A DNA stretch of 64,000 nucleotides, taken from NCBI RefSeq assembly GCF_013283795.1, contig NZ_JABSOD010000005.1, positions 1 through 64,000 of the forward strand, given 5' to 3'. Positions 1 through 7,363 of the stretch are shown here, in pieces (positions within the stretch are counted from its first letter, which is position 1; each line of letters opens with the position of its first letter). The notes beneath the pieces were generated by a model that was given only the letters and a program-made list of their open reading frames with translations, was not told the DNA's origin and ran no database searches. The position numbers and the translations under genes are program-made. Source of the DNA: Rheinheimera lutimaris. GTDB lineage: Bacteria; Pseudomonadota; Gammaproteobacteria; Enterobacterales; Alteromonadaceae.

Positions 1-10
1 ACTTTTAGCG

Positions 11-475
11 TCAATTAAAAATGGGTGTATTACCATAATGATAGTTGTCATTGTCATTATGCATTTTGTAATTTCCAATTGCGTAAGCAACTATCTTCGG
101 AGAGAAAGGTACAAATATTGCTCCAATATCGCGAATTACTGGAGGACAAGTGTCCCTCACCATAGACCTTGCTCCATCTAAGTTAACACCAATAATTGTG
201 CACCCTTTCTCAATTGCTACTTCGGCCTCCCAACGAACATATTTATGCTTACTTTTAGTGTCCTGACCAATAAGGAGCACATATTTTCCTGCCAAGTTTA
301 TACGTTCTCGACATTTACGTTTTATATACTGTTCATTTTCCGAATTAACGGCAGCATTTAATTGACAATCCGCAAAGTTAAAATTGATATTTTTATTTGC
401 TTTCCATGCCAGCATTAGCCAGTAATTGTGGATATCGGTACTACTGAAACCTACGAATGCCCTTGGCAATCCCAT
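11..475 (-). CDS. TIR-like (ThsB-type, DUF1863) domain protein, orphan
   Basis: The 154-residue protein is a single small domain resembling the TIR-like fold of the Thoeris ThsB / MTH538 group. It starts with a beta strand reading AFVGFS. A mid-protein segment reads KYVLLIGQDT, followed by a conserved Trp-Glu region (RWEAEVAIEKG) and the strand TIIGVNL. In this family such domains make a nucleotide-derived signal on phage infection, or serve as effectors. There is no signal peptide or membrane segment, so it should be cytosolic. The start is supported by AAGGAGAG just upstream. No ThsA-like NADase or other defence effector is visible; the gene's downstream side leaves the window after 10 bases, so a partner could lie there. 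The gene is A+T-rich compared with its neighbours. The TIR-like fold is fairly sure; a defence role is inference. Confidence 0.72.
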   Translation of the reverse strand: MGLPRAFVGFSSTDIHNYWLMLAWKANKNINFNFADCQLNAAVNSENEQYIKRKCRERINLAGKYVLLIGQDTKSKHKYVRWEAEVAIEKGCTIIGVNLDGARSMVRDTCPPVIRDIGAIFVPFSPKIVAYAIGNYKMHNDNDNYHYGNTPIFN

Positions 476-520
476 TTGACTCTCCTTGTAATTGATGATG
501 TTTACTTAATTGCATGCGCC

Positions 521-703
521 TCAGGGGTCTGGTCTTGCTTTGTGCCATCCCCTACCACTACAAAAAATAAGTGATTTAACCTTAAACCAGCTGTTACATT
601 TACCGAAAAACCACTCTTGGTCAAGCATTTAAATGGCGTGTGCTTGTATGGCTGGATGGCGTTGGTTTACGCTGGTGGTTAAGCAGAGTGGTGCTTGGCG
701 ATT
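521..703. repeat. 180-bp direct repeat, copy 1
   Basis: This stretch matches 1857-2039 at a constant offset of 1336 bases, with most positions identical. The best part is about 570-635, including CTTAAACCAGCTGTTACATT and the TTGGTCAAGCATTTAAAT segment. Inside it, ATTTAAC (574-580) and GTTAAGC (near 679-685) fit the RYYYAAC/GTTRRRY ends of integron attC sites, and AAACCAGC pairs imperfectly with a later GTTGGTTT. It may be a degenerate attC or another small mobile repeat. Confidence 0.6.
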
Positions 704-714
704 TAATGAAGAGT

Positions 715-746
715 AGTTAGTTTGCCGGCGGTAACATAAAAGCCCG
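715..746. repeat. 32-bp direct repeat, copy 1
   Basis: The repeat begins AGTTAGTTTGCCGGC and ends GTAACATAAAAGCCCG. It recurs at 1278-1309 with one difference (G versus A). The two copies bracket the antitoxin-like gene pair. Confidence 0.75.
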
Positions 747-793
747 TAGTTACTGTTTATTGCGCATCCAGCGCTGCGCCTCTGTAGTCCAAT

Positions 794-979
794 TTATTTC
801 GACCATGCACGTATTTGTTGTTCCATTACCCTATTCGAGACTACCTGCCCTTCCCGGACATCTTTCAGGCCGCGCTGAACCATATGCTCAAACGCTAATT
901 CGCGCAAAATCTCTTCATAACTGGCATCATCCGGTTGGGATTGAACAATCTCAGTTATCTTTTCTTTCACATCAGACAT
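794..979 (-). CDS. Antitoxin-like small protein
   Basis: The 61-residue protein resembles small antitoxin-type proteins (VKEKITEIVQ, then a PDDASYEEILRELAF core and an EGQVVS turn) usually encoded just before a RelE/ParE toxin. The start at 979 is chosen because GGAG lies six bases upstream. A longer reading from 1024 would add 15 residues and overlap the stop of the upstream gene by four bases. It follows the addiction-module protein at 1021-1230, so the two are probably cotranscribed. No toxin gene follows: the 3' side runs into repeats. The function is inferred from family resemblance only. It could also be a free-standing regulator. Confidence 0.6.
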   Translation of the reverse strand: MSDVKEKITEIVQSQPDDASYEEILRELAFEHMVQRGLKDVREGQVVSNRVMEQQIRAWSK

Positions 980-1020
980 CTTGCACTCCAACTTACTTGC
1001 CCGGATCTGCTTAATAAAAC

Positions 1021-1230
1021 TCACAGCTTTTGACGGATTTCATTTAATACCGTTGCTGCATCACGGCCCTGATTGCCGTCCTGTTCATAAGCGTCAAGCC
1101 GGCGATCCAATTCTGCCCGTTGCGCATCGGTAACCGGCAGCGCTTGCTGATCTTGCGCAATGCTGTCCCACAAATCTTCAACCAATTGCACTCGTTGCTG
1201 CAACGGTAAATCGCGCAGTGTTGGATTCAT
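1021..1230 (-). CDS. Addiction module component (TIGR02574-like antitoxin)
   Basis: The 69-residue protein has the hallmark of the TIGR02574 addiction-module family: an N-terminal helix ending QRVQLVEDLWDSIA, then a LPVTDAQRAELDRRLDAYE segment. Members neutralise RelE/ParE-type toxins that normally lie immediately downstream. Here the downstream gene is another antitoxin-like protein rather than a toxin. GGGGC lies just upstream of the start. A 32-bp direct repeat lies on either side of the pair, suggesting the unit moved as a block. The family call is good; whether the module is still functional is doubtful. Confidence 0.75.
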   Translation of the reverse strand: MNPTLRDLPLQQRVQLVEDLWDSIAQDQQALPVTDAQRAELDRRLDAYEQDGNQGRDAATVLNEIRQKL

Positions 1231-1277
1231 AATAGCCCCGGACGAATAATGTTTCAGTTAGGTTAAAGCATAGCGTA

Positions 1278-1309
1278 AGTTAGTTTGCCGGCAGTAACAT
1301 AAAAGCCCG
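1278..1309. repeat. 32-bp direct repeat, copy 2
   Basis: This is the second copy of the 715-746 repeat, one base different. It is followed at once by a CTCAGGGTCAGGCCTTGCTT stretch. A similar stretch also occurs near 521-540 and 1855-1875, at the head of each 180-bp repeat. Confidence 0.75.
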
Positions 1310-1366
1310 CCCCTCAGGGTCAGGCCTTGCTTTTTGCCCACCAAAGTCAAAAGACAAGACCCTAGA

Positions 1367-1404
1367 GCGTGCCGTTGCGGGTCCGCTTGAGCGATGGGTT
1401 AGGC
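1367..1404 (-). other. Half of an integron attC-like recombination site
   Basis: Read on the minus strand, GCCTAAC overlaps the stop codon of the VOC gene. It is followed by CCATCGCTCAAGCGGACC, the usual layout of the first half of a cassette attC site (R'' then L''). The expected mirror half (GTCCGCTT, then GTTAGGC) is missing. The sequence instead changes to AGGGTCTTGTC. The call rests on the motif and on its position at the stop codon. Confidence 0.5.
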
Positions 1405-1803
1405 CGCGGTGTTGATAACGGCTTCTATGCGGAAGCCTTCTGGATCCACGACGTACGCCGCATAGTAGTTGGGTCCATAGTCAGGGCGAAGACCCGGTGC
1501 GCCATTGTCTTTACCTCCATTGCGAATTGCGGCGTCGTAGAAGCGGTCGACAGACTCGCGACTTGGAGCCGAAAAAGCAAGATGAAATCCGGGTCCGGGG
1601 GCTACTGACGCATTCTGATGCTGCTTTAGCGCGAGTTTGTCGCCGCCGCCTGGCTTTCCATAGCCTACGGCTTGAGTGTCCTCATCGCCTTCGAAATCCG
1701 TCCACACGCGAACGTAGCCGAGAGGTTCGAGGGCGGCGTCGTAGAAGTCCGTTGCTCGCCGGAGGTTTGTGACACCAAATGAGATGTGGTGAAGCATTAG
1801 CAT
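1399..1803 (-). CDS. VOC (glyoxalase/bleomycin-resistance) family protein
   Basis: The 134-residue protein has one complete vicinal-oxygen-chelate module set: an N-terminal LHHISFGVTNL strand with a metal-ligand-type His, a FHLAFSAPSRESVDRFY middle, and a C-terminal YYAAYVVDPEGFRIEAV strand with a candidate Glu ligand. The start at 1803 has AAGGA five bases upstream. Such proteins are common integron cassette cargo. The substrate cannot be told. Codon choice is more GC-rich than in the TIR gene next door, and the stop codon sits inside a half attC-like site. Both point to acquisition as a cassette. It is unrelated in detail to the VOC protein at 14.4 kb. Confidence 0.85.
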   Translation of the reverse strand: MLMLHHISFGVTNLRRATDFYDAALEPLGYVRVWTDFEGDEDTQAVGYGKPGGGDKLALKQHQNASVAPGPGFHLAFSAPSRESVDRFYDAAIRNGGKDNGAPGLRPDYGPNYYAAYVVDPEGFRIEAVINTAA

Positions 1804-1856
1804 TATTTCCTTCGATACTGTGCAAAACGACAAGTCCAGCCGACAACGCGCTGCCT

Positions 1857-2039
1857 AAGGGTCAGGTTTTGCTTTTTGACATGCCCCACTGCGACAAAAT
1901 AAATACGTGATTTAACCTTAAACCAGCTGTTACATTTACCGGAAAACCACACTTGGTCAAGCATTTAAATAGCATGCTTTCAGATCGCTGGATAGCGCTG
2001 GTTTGCGCTGATGGTTAAGCAGAGTGCTACTTTGCGAAG
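1857..2039. repeat. 180-bp direct repeat, copy 2
   Basis: This is the partner of 521-703. This copy has the cleaner internal pairing: AAACCAGC against GCTGGTTT, and AAGCAT against ATGCTT. It ends in a GTTAAGC consistent with an attC end. Together the two copies bracket the antitoxin pair and the VOC gene. Confidence 0.6.
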
Positions 2040-2093
2040 TACTTTACAGTTTATCCCTATAGCCGGGCAGCCCCCCACTTATACCCGGCGTTA

Positions 2094-2110
2094 TTTCACA
2101 TCTGTTTCAC
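2094..2110 (+). promoter_or_regulatory. Operator-like direct repeat TTTCAC-N5-TTTCAC (site 1)
   Basis: The site reads TTTCACATCTGTTTCAC: two identical hexamers with an 11-base period, 49 bases before the ATG of the ABC ATPase gene. OmpR-family regulators typically bind direct repeats with this period. The same element lies before the DJ-1-like gene and before the exported protein at 8.7 kb. Confidence 0.65.
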
Positions 2111-2158
2111 GCCGCAGCCGTTACGCTTCGATGCCTAAATCATTGAAGAGGTAACAGC

Positions 2159-2863
2159 ATGCCGCTATCTGCTTTAAGTACCATTGCACTGACGAATGTC
2201 AGTCAAAGCTTCAGCCACCACGGCCATCAGGTGCGGTTGTTTCAGCAGCTGAGCCTGCGCATTGAACAAGGCCGCTCTTATGCCATTACCGGGCCGTCGG
2301 GCTCGGGTAAATCCAGTTTATTAATGCTGATGGCAGGGCTGGAGCAGCCAAGCGCCGGCCAGGTGGCCTATCTGCAGCATGGCCGCAGCATGGCGCTGAC
2401 GCAGCTGCGACACGACATTGGCTTTGTGTTTCAGCAGTTTCATTTATTGCCGGAGCTAACCGCGCTGCACAATGTGGCCTTGCCGCTTAAATTACGCGGC
2501 GAAAAAAATGCCGAAGCCACCGCCAGCGCCTGGCTGGAAAAAGTTGGCCTGGGCCACAGGCTTAACCATAAACCGCAGCAACTAAGTGGCGGCGAGCAGC
2601 AGCGTGCTGCCATCGCCAGAGCCTTAGTATTTCAACCGAAGTTTATTTTCGCCGATGAACCCACCGGCAATCTGGATAGCAAAAGTGCCGCAGACGTGGC
2701 CGATTTGTTGTTTGACTGCTGCCGGCAACACGGTGCGGCGCTGGTAATAGTAACCCATAGCCCGCCACTGGCCGCAAGGGCACAGCAGGTGCTGGCTTTT
2801 AATAATGGCAACTGTGCCTTGCTGGCAACGCCGCAGCTGGAGGTGCAAGATGCGTGCTACTGA
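2159..2863 (+). CDS. ABC transporter ATP-binding protein (YbbA/LolD type)
   Basis: The 234-residue ATPase energises the membrane partner encoded next. It has Walker A GPSGSGKS (45-52), a Q-loop FQQ (about 91-93), the signature LSGGEQQR (142-149), Walker B FIFADEP (162-168) and the switch His (200). This is the small LolD/MacB/YbbA class that works with FtsX-like permeases. These usually act on lipoproteins or envelope components rather than as classical importers. GAAGAGG supports the start. The last 14 bases overlap the permease start at 2850, so the two are translationally coupled. A likely operator lies 49 bases upstream, tying it to the two-component system downstream. Confidence 0.93.
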   Translation: MPLSALSTIALTNVSQSFSHHGHQVRLFQQLSLRIEQGRSYAITGPSGSGKSSLLMLMAGLEQPSAGQVAYLQHGRSMALTQLRHDIGFVFQQFHLLPELTALHNVALPLKLRGEKNAEATASAWLEKVGLGHRLNHKPQQLSGGEQQRAAIARALVFQPKFIFADEPTGNLDSKSAADVADLLFDCCRQHGAALVIVTHSPPLAARAQQVLAFNNGNCALLATPQLEVQDACY

Positions 2864-5375
2864 GCAATTACGGCAGAACCTGCAGCTGGCCTGCCATTTT
2901 TATCAGCAGCAAAAGCGGCACAGCAAAGAGCGCGTGCTGCGCTGGGTACAAGGCATTCTGTTGCTGTTTATTGTTACGCTAAGCCAGACCAGCGCCAGTA
3001 TTCAGATTTATCTGGGGCAGAACTTGGCCAACCTGCTGGGCGCCGATTTAGTGCTAAGCCAACCGCGCGCGCTAACGGCCAGCCAATACGCAGAACTCGC
3101 TTCGATGGCAGAGCAAATTGTACTCACTGAAAGCTTAACCACTACCCTGACCCACAACAACCAATGGCAACGGGCAACACTAAAAGCCGTGGCTGAAGAT
3201 TACCCATTGCAGGGTGAACTGCGAAGCGCGGCATTTCCCGGCGGACCGGATAGCGCCGGCAGCCAGGGCCCGGCGGTCGGTGAAATCTGGCTTGATTCGC
3301 GCTTACTGGCCGCCTTAGGGCTGCAGATTGGCGAACAGCTGCGTATTGGCGGCCAACAGCTGAATGTAACGCGCATTTTACTGCATGAGCCGGACCGGCT
3401 GATGGAGGGCCACAACGTGGAGATGCGCGCCCTGCTGCACCGTCAGGATCTACAGCAGTTCGCTGCTTTGGACGATATTATTCAGCACCGCTATCTGGTT
3501 GGCGCTAATGCACAGCAAATTGCTGCTATCCGGCAGTGGCAAAAAACGCATTTACCGGCGGCGCAGTTGCACCATAAGCACGGCGCCCACCCTTTAGCCT
3601 TGTTTTGGCAGCGTACCGAAAACTTTATTGGTTTAGCCTCGATATTATTATTTTTTATGGCCGCCATCGCCATGCAGCAACTTAGCCGGGCGCAACTGGC
3701 GCAACAGCAGTTTTTCAGTGCGGTGTGCTTAAGCCTCGGCGCATCGAAACAAAGGGTGCTGCAAATATCGTTGCTGAAGTGGCTGTTCGGCCTGCTGTTG
3801 TTATTGCCGCCGGTACTGCTGCTGTCTGCGCTGTGTCACTGGTTGGCGCTGCAATGGCTAAAGGCGCACGTCTTTGCCGGGCAAGAGCTGACCGGCAGCT
3901 TCGCCACGCTAATCTGGCAGCCCGACATAGCACTGGCAGCAAAAGCGGTGTTTGCCAGTGCGGTGATCTTTTTTGTGTTCAACTTACCGCTGTGGCTGGC
4001 GCTGTGGCAATGCTCAGTGCGGGAGTTAATTCAGCAACAGCAACGCAGCATCAGTAACGCCGTGCTGTTTGGCTGCGCCTTGCTGGTGTTGGGGGGCGTG
4101 GCGGCACATTACTCGGATAACGGCCTGCTTACCGCTATGCTGCTCGGCTCGATGCTGATCAGCATTGTGCTGCTGTTAGTGCTGAGCTGGCTGGCACTGT
4201 CGCTGGGCGAAAAGCTGAGCCAGCCGTTTTCCGGTTTGCTGCCGTTTGCACTTTATATGATGAAGCAGCGCCTGCTGAGCAAAACCACACAGATTTTAGG
4301 CATAGGGCTGGCCGCCTTCTTATTGCTGTTTACCCTGATGCTGCTAAAAGATTTGGGCGACAATATGGCGGCCCATCAGCGGGCGCATGATGGCAACCTA
4401 TTGGTGACGCAGGCAAGTGCAGCGCAAATGGCCGACATTCAGGTATGGGCGGCGCAGCATAATATTACCATTCGCCAGCATAAGCCGTTTATCTATGCTC
4501 AACTAAGCCATATCAACGGTGGCCTGCTCTCTGAGGTGATACAAAAACCCAGCGACAGCCTGGCAAGCTTTAACCGCCCGGTGCGGCTGCATTGGAGCGC
4601 TGATATGCCCGGCAATAACCGGCTGGTTAACGGCCAATGGTGGCACAGCACAACTGACAACTGGCAGCAGCTGTCGGTAGAGCAGGAAGTGATGACCGAC
4701 CTTGGCCTGCAGCTGGGCGATAAGTTAGGGCTGATGATAGCAGGGCACTATATCGAGTTCAGCATTACCGCCTCGCATGCCTACCAAAGCGGCGCCGGCG
4801 CTATTACCTTCTGGCTGCAAATGCCGCCTGCAGCGCTTATCCATATCAGCGCGCCGCATTACAGCATGGCCAGCCTGGAGCTGCAGCCACAGCAGTTTTC
4901 GTTACTACCAAAGCTGTGGCAGCAACACCCGTCGCTGCGCATGGTATCGCTGCAAGAGCTAACGCAACGCTTTGACAGCAGCCTTGCCATGGCAACCCGG
5001 CTTATCAGCGGCTTTGCCGGCTTAATTATGCTGCTGGCCGGCATTGTGATGCTGTCTTCAGTGCATGCCGTTGAAGCCAAAGAGCAGAAAAAGAACAGCA
5101 TTATTCTTAGTTTTGGCCTGTCAAAACGCACCTGCCTGCAGCTGAATATGATTGAGTGGTTGGTAACCGGCGCTATTGCCGCCTGTGGCGCCATTGTTGC
5201 CACCTGGCTGGCCGGTTTACTGATTTATCAGTCGCAATTTTCCCTGACCTACCAGCCTGATCTTAGCTGGTTGCTGGGCACTCTGGCCGTCATTATCACG
5301 CTGGTGACAGCACTGGGTATGGCGCTGAGTAAACACAGTTTGTCCGGCTCGGTGCGCCAGCTGCTGGCGGAGTAA
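2850..5375 (+). CDS. FtsX-like ABC permease (YbbP type)
   Basis: The 841-residue integral membrane protein has the COG3127/YbbP architecture: one N-terminal transmembrane helix (about 25-45), a large periplasmic region, and two FtsX-type permease cores (about 245-420 and 690-835) with a block of helices between them. Its partner is the ATPase just before it. In E. coli the YbbA-YbbP pair sits beside the lysophospholipase gene tesA and its substrate is unsettled. No tesA is present here. The start at 2850 is chosen over an in-frame one at 2805 because GGAGG lies just upstream and the protein then begins in typical fashion. Control by the downstream two-component system is inferred from the shared operator. 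Confidence 0.9.
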   Translation: MRATEQLRQNLQLACHFYQQQKRHSKERVLRWVQGILLLFIVTLSQTSASIQIYLGQNLANLLGADLVLSQPRALTASQYAELASMAEQIVLTESLTTTLTHNNQWQRATLKAVAEDYPLQGELRSAAFPGGPDSAGSQGPAVGEIWLDSRLLAALGLQIGEQLRIGGQQLNVTRILLHEPDRLMEGHNVEMRALLHRQDLQQFAALDDIIQHRYLVGANAQQIAAIRQWQKTHLPAAQLHHKHGAHPLALFWQRTENFIGLASILLFFMAAIAMQQLSRAQLAQQQFFSAVCLSLGASKQRVLQISLLKWLFGLLLLLPPVLLLSALCHWLALQWLKAHVFAGQELTGSFATLIWQPDIALAAKAVFASAVIFFVFNLPLWLALWQCSVRELIQQQQRSISNAVLFGCALLVLGGVAAHYSDNGLLTAMLLGSMLISIVLLLVLSWLALSLGEKLSQPFSGLLPFALYMMKQRLLSKTTQILGIGLAAFLLLFTLMLLKDLGDNMAAHQRAHDGNLLVTQASAAQMADIQVWAAQHNITIRQHKPFIYAQLSHINGGLLSEVIQKPSDSLASFNRPVRLHWSADMPGNNRLVNGQWWHSTTDNWQQLSVEQEVMTDLGLQLGDKLGLMIAGHYIEFSITASHAYQSGAGAITFWLQMPPAALIHISAPHYSMASLELQPQQFSLLPKLWQQHPSLRMVSLQELTQRFDSSLAMATRLISGFAGLIMLLAGIVMLSSVHAVEAKEQKKNSIILSFGLSKRTCLQLNMIEWLVTGAIAACGAIVATWLAGLLIYQSQFSLTYQPDLSWLLGTLAVIITLVTALGMALSKHSLSGSVRQLLAE

Positions 5376-5405
5376 CTGCCGTGGCGCAACAACAGCGCCG
5401 CCATT

Positions 5406-5449
5406 TTTCACATGCGTCTTTTCACATGGCTTTTTCACATTCGTTTCAC
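5406..5449 (+). promoter_or_regulatory. Cluster of TTTCAC boxes with operator site 2
   Basis: Four TTTCAC hexamers start at 5406, 5420, 5433 and 5444. The last two form TTTCACATTCGTTTCAC, with the same 11-base period and the same final spacer G as the other two sites. The cluster lies 49-92 bases before the ATG at 5498, where an activator of this gene would bind. Confidence 0.65.
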
Positions 5450-5497
5450 AGCGACTTTGCCATGCTGGCAGCGCAACCCCATTTTTGGAGCACTAAA

Positions 5498-6628
5498 ATG
5501 AAACAACTTAAAATTTATATCCTGATTTTCGCTACCCTGCTTAGCGCCTTGCTTTGCACGCTGGCCAGTCGCCCGGCCTTTGCCGCAGTGCCCGACAGCA
5601 AGCGTATTGTTATGGTACTTAGTGGCTACGGCCAGCCGGAACAGCAAGCGCCGGGCTATGAGTTTGATGAATTTGCCAAAGCCTATCTGGTATTTACTGC
5701 CCATGGTATTAGCGTCGATATTGCCAGCCCGCAAGGCGGCGCAGTAGAGGCTGATAAATACGACCCGACCAAAGCCTATAATCAGCAGGTGCTGAACGAC
5801 GCGGAGATTATGACGAAGTTAAACAATACCCTGAGTACCGCGCAGCTAAAGGCCGGCGACTATCACGGTATTTTTATCGTAGGCGGTAAAGGTGCCATGT
5901 TTGATTTACCAAAAGATCCTGCCCTGCAGCAACTGATCGCCGCTGTCTATCAGCAGCAAGGTTCAGTGGCCGCGGTATGTCATGGCCCGGCGGCACTGGT
6001 TAACGTTACATTAGCCGATGGCAGCTATCTGGTGGCCAATAAAGCGGTAAACGGTTTTACTAACGAGGAAGAGCGCTTATTTGGTAAAAAGTGGTTGGCC
6101 AAATTTGACTTTATGCTGCAAGACAAGCTGATTGAACGCGGCGGCCGCTTTGAGCACAGCCCGATGATGCTAAGCCATGTGGCGGTGGATAACCGGCTGA
6201 TCACCGGGCAAAACCCGGCGTCAACGGTGGCGACTGCCCGGGCGCTGCTGGAATCCTTGGGTATTACCCCGCAGCCGATGACACCACACAAGGATGACGC
6301 CACCCTGGCGCTGGTGGCTGAGCTTTTAAACGGCAAGATTACTGCAACGCGGCTGTTAGCGGCCGATGCCGCGCAGTATCAGCTTGAATTGCTCGGCATG
6401 TACGGGTATTACTATGTTAATACTGCCAACACCACACAACAGTGGCAGCATGCGCTAACGCTGATGCAAGCGGGCCAAAGCGCCATTAACAACCCGTCGC
6501 TGGATATGGCTATTGCACAAACTCAGCTTAAACTGAATGATAAGGCCGCAGCACGGGCCACCCTGCAGCAGATTTTGGCCGCTAAGCCCGACTTTGCCGC
6601 AGCAACAGCGCTGTTAGCGACTTTGTAG
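5498..6628 (+). CDS. Exported DJ-1/PfpI-like protein with C-terminal helical tail
   Basis: The protein has 376 residues. Residues 1-30 are a clear signal peptide ending in AFA, so it should be periplasmic. Residues 35-260 are a DJ-1/PfpI (class I glutamine-amidotransferase-like) domain with the nucleophile elbow AAVCHGPAA (Cys161) and a conserved acidic residue in GYEFDE (Glu55). The last 70 residues look like one or two TPR-type helices. Most family members are cytosolic chaperone, glyoxalase or stress proteins, so export and the tail are unusual. The start at 5498 is chosen because TTGGAG lies upstream, a signal peptide follows, and the regulatory boxes would otherwise be inside the gene. 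It precedes the response regulator by about 40 bases and is probably cotranscribed with it. Confidence 0.85.
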   Translation: MKQLKIYILIFATLLSALLCTLASRPAFAAVPDSKRIVMVLSGYGQPEQQAPGYEFDEFAKAYLVFTAHGISVDIASPQGGAVEADKYDPTKAYNQQVLNDAEIMTKLNNTLSTAQLKAGDYHGIFIVGGKGAMFDLPKDPALQQLIAAVYQQQGSVAAVCHGPAALVNVTLADGSYLVANKAVNGFTNEEERLFGKKWLAKFDFMLQDKLIERGGRFEHSPMMLSHVAVDNRLITGQNPASTVATARALLESLGITPQPMTPHKDDATLALVAELLNGKITATRLLAADAAQYQLELLGMYGYYYVNTANTTQQWQHALTLMQAGQSAINNPSLDMAIAQTQLKLNDKAAARATLQQILAAKPDFAAATALLATL

Positions 6629-6667
6629 CTTTAAACTTTATTGATTTAGACCCGAATGGATTGAGTG

Positions 6668-7363
6668 ATGAACAAGCCCGCCGCCCTGCAGGTACTGCTG
6701 ATTGAAGATGAGCTGAGTATTGCGAAAAACATTGCCGGCTATATGGAGCAAAAAGGCCATATCTTTGATTTTGCCGGCAATGGCAAACAGGGGCTGGCAT
6801 TGGCGCTGCAACAGCATTACGACCTGATCATTCTGGACTTGAACCTGCCGGGTATGGACGGCCTGCAGTTATGCACAGCGCTGCGACAACAGGCCGACCG
6901 TCATATTCCGCTTCTGATGCTTACCGCCCGCGACAGCATCGATGACAAGCTGGCTGGTTTTCATGTCGGCACCGACGATTATCTGACCAAACCGTTTTCG
7001 CTGCAGGAGCTGGAAGTGCGTTGCCTGGCGTTGTCGCGCCGTCATCTGTTGCAACAGCAGCACACGATAACCCTGGGGCCGTTAGTGCTGGATAAACAGC
7101 GCCGAATAGCCAAACGCGATGGCCAGCAGCTGGCACTCAACGTGATGGGCTATAACATTCTGCTGCTATTGGCCGAGGCCTACCCGCAGGTGGTCAGCCG
7201 CAGCGAACTAAGCCAGCATTTGTGGCGTGATGAACCGACAGAATCTGACGCGCTGCGCTCGCATATTTATCAGTTGCGCACCGTGTTGGATAAGCCTTTT
7301 GCTTATCCGCTGTTAAAAACGGTATTTGGCGTCGGTTTTACGCTGGAGATAGCCGCAGCATGA
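6668..7363 (+). CDS. OmpR-family response regulator
   Basis: The 231-residue regulator has a receiver domain (1-120) with acidic Glu13/Asp14, phosphoacceptor Asp57 in LIILDLNLPG, Thr86 and Lys108. A winged-helix DNA-binding domain (about 130-228) ends in the usual KTVFGVGFTL strand. The partner is the kinase next door (ATGA overlap). ATG at 6668 is preferred over the GTG one codon earlier. The gene sits just after the DJ-1-like gene, so the three form an operon controlled from the box cluster at 5406-5449. It is the obvious candidate to bind the TTTCAC-N5-TTTCAC elements, which would make the system self-regulating. The inducing signal is unknown. Confidence 0.93.
   Translation: MNKPAALQVLLIEDELSIAKNIAGYMEQKGHIFDFAGNGKQGLALALQQHYDLIILDLNLPGMDGLQLCTALRQQADRHIPLLMLTARDSIDDKLAGFHVGTDDYLTKPFSLQELEVRCLALSRRHLLQQQHTITLGPLVLDKQRRIAKRDGQQLALNVMGYNILLLLAEAYPQVVSRSELSQHLWRDEPTESDALRSHIYQLRTVLDKPFAYPLLKTVFGVGFTLEIAAA

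Larger units (their letters stand above)
476..793. other. Intergenic stretch with cassette-like repeats
   Basis: No convincing gene is present. The stretch holds the first copy of a repeat of about 180 bp and the first copy of a 32-bp repeat, both listed separately. An open frame on the plus strand in 760-1014 is the shadow of the antitoxin-like gene on the other strand. Confidence 0.6.
1804..2158. other. Intergenic stretch: second 180-bp repeat and ABC operon leader
   Basis: No gene was found. The left part holds the second 180-bp repeat. The right part is the leader of the ABC transporter operon, with an operator-like element at 2094-2110 and the ribosome site GAAGAGG before 2159. Confidence 0.65.

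Noticed and set aside
521-703. Vibrio-type VCR integron repeat
   Set aside because: Length and end motifs are compatible with attC, but the internal sequence does not match VCRs and the pairing is imperfect; reported only as a possible attC.
5381-5497. Extra 39 codons before the DJ-1-like protein
   Set aside because: The stretch contains the TTTCAC box cluster, and the signal peptide begins only at 5498.
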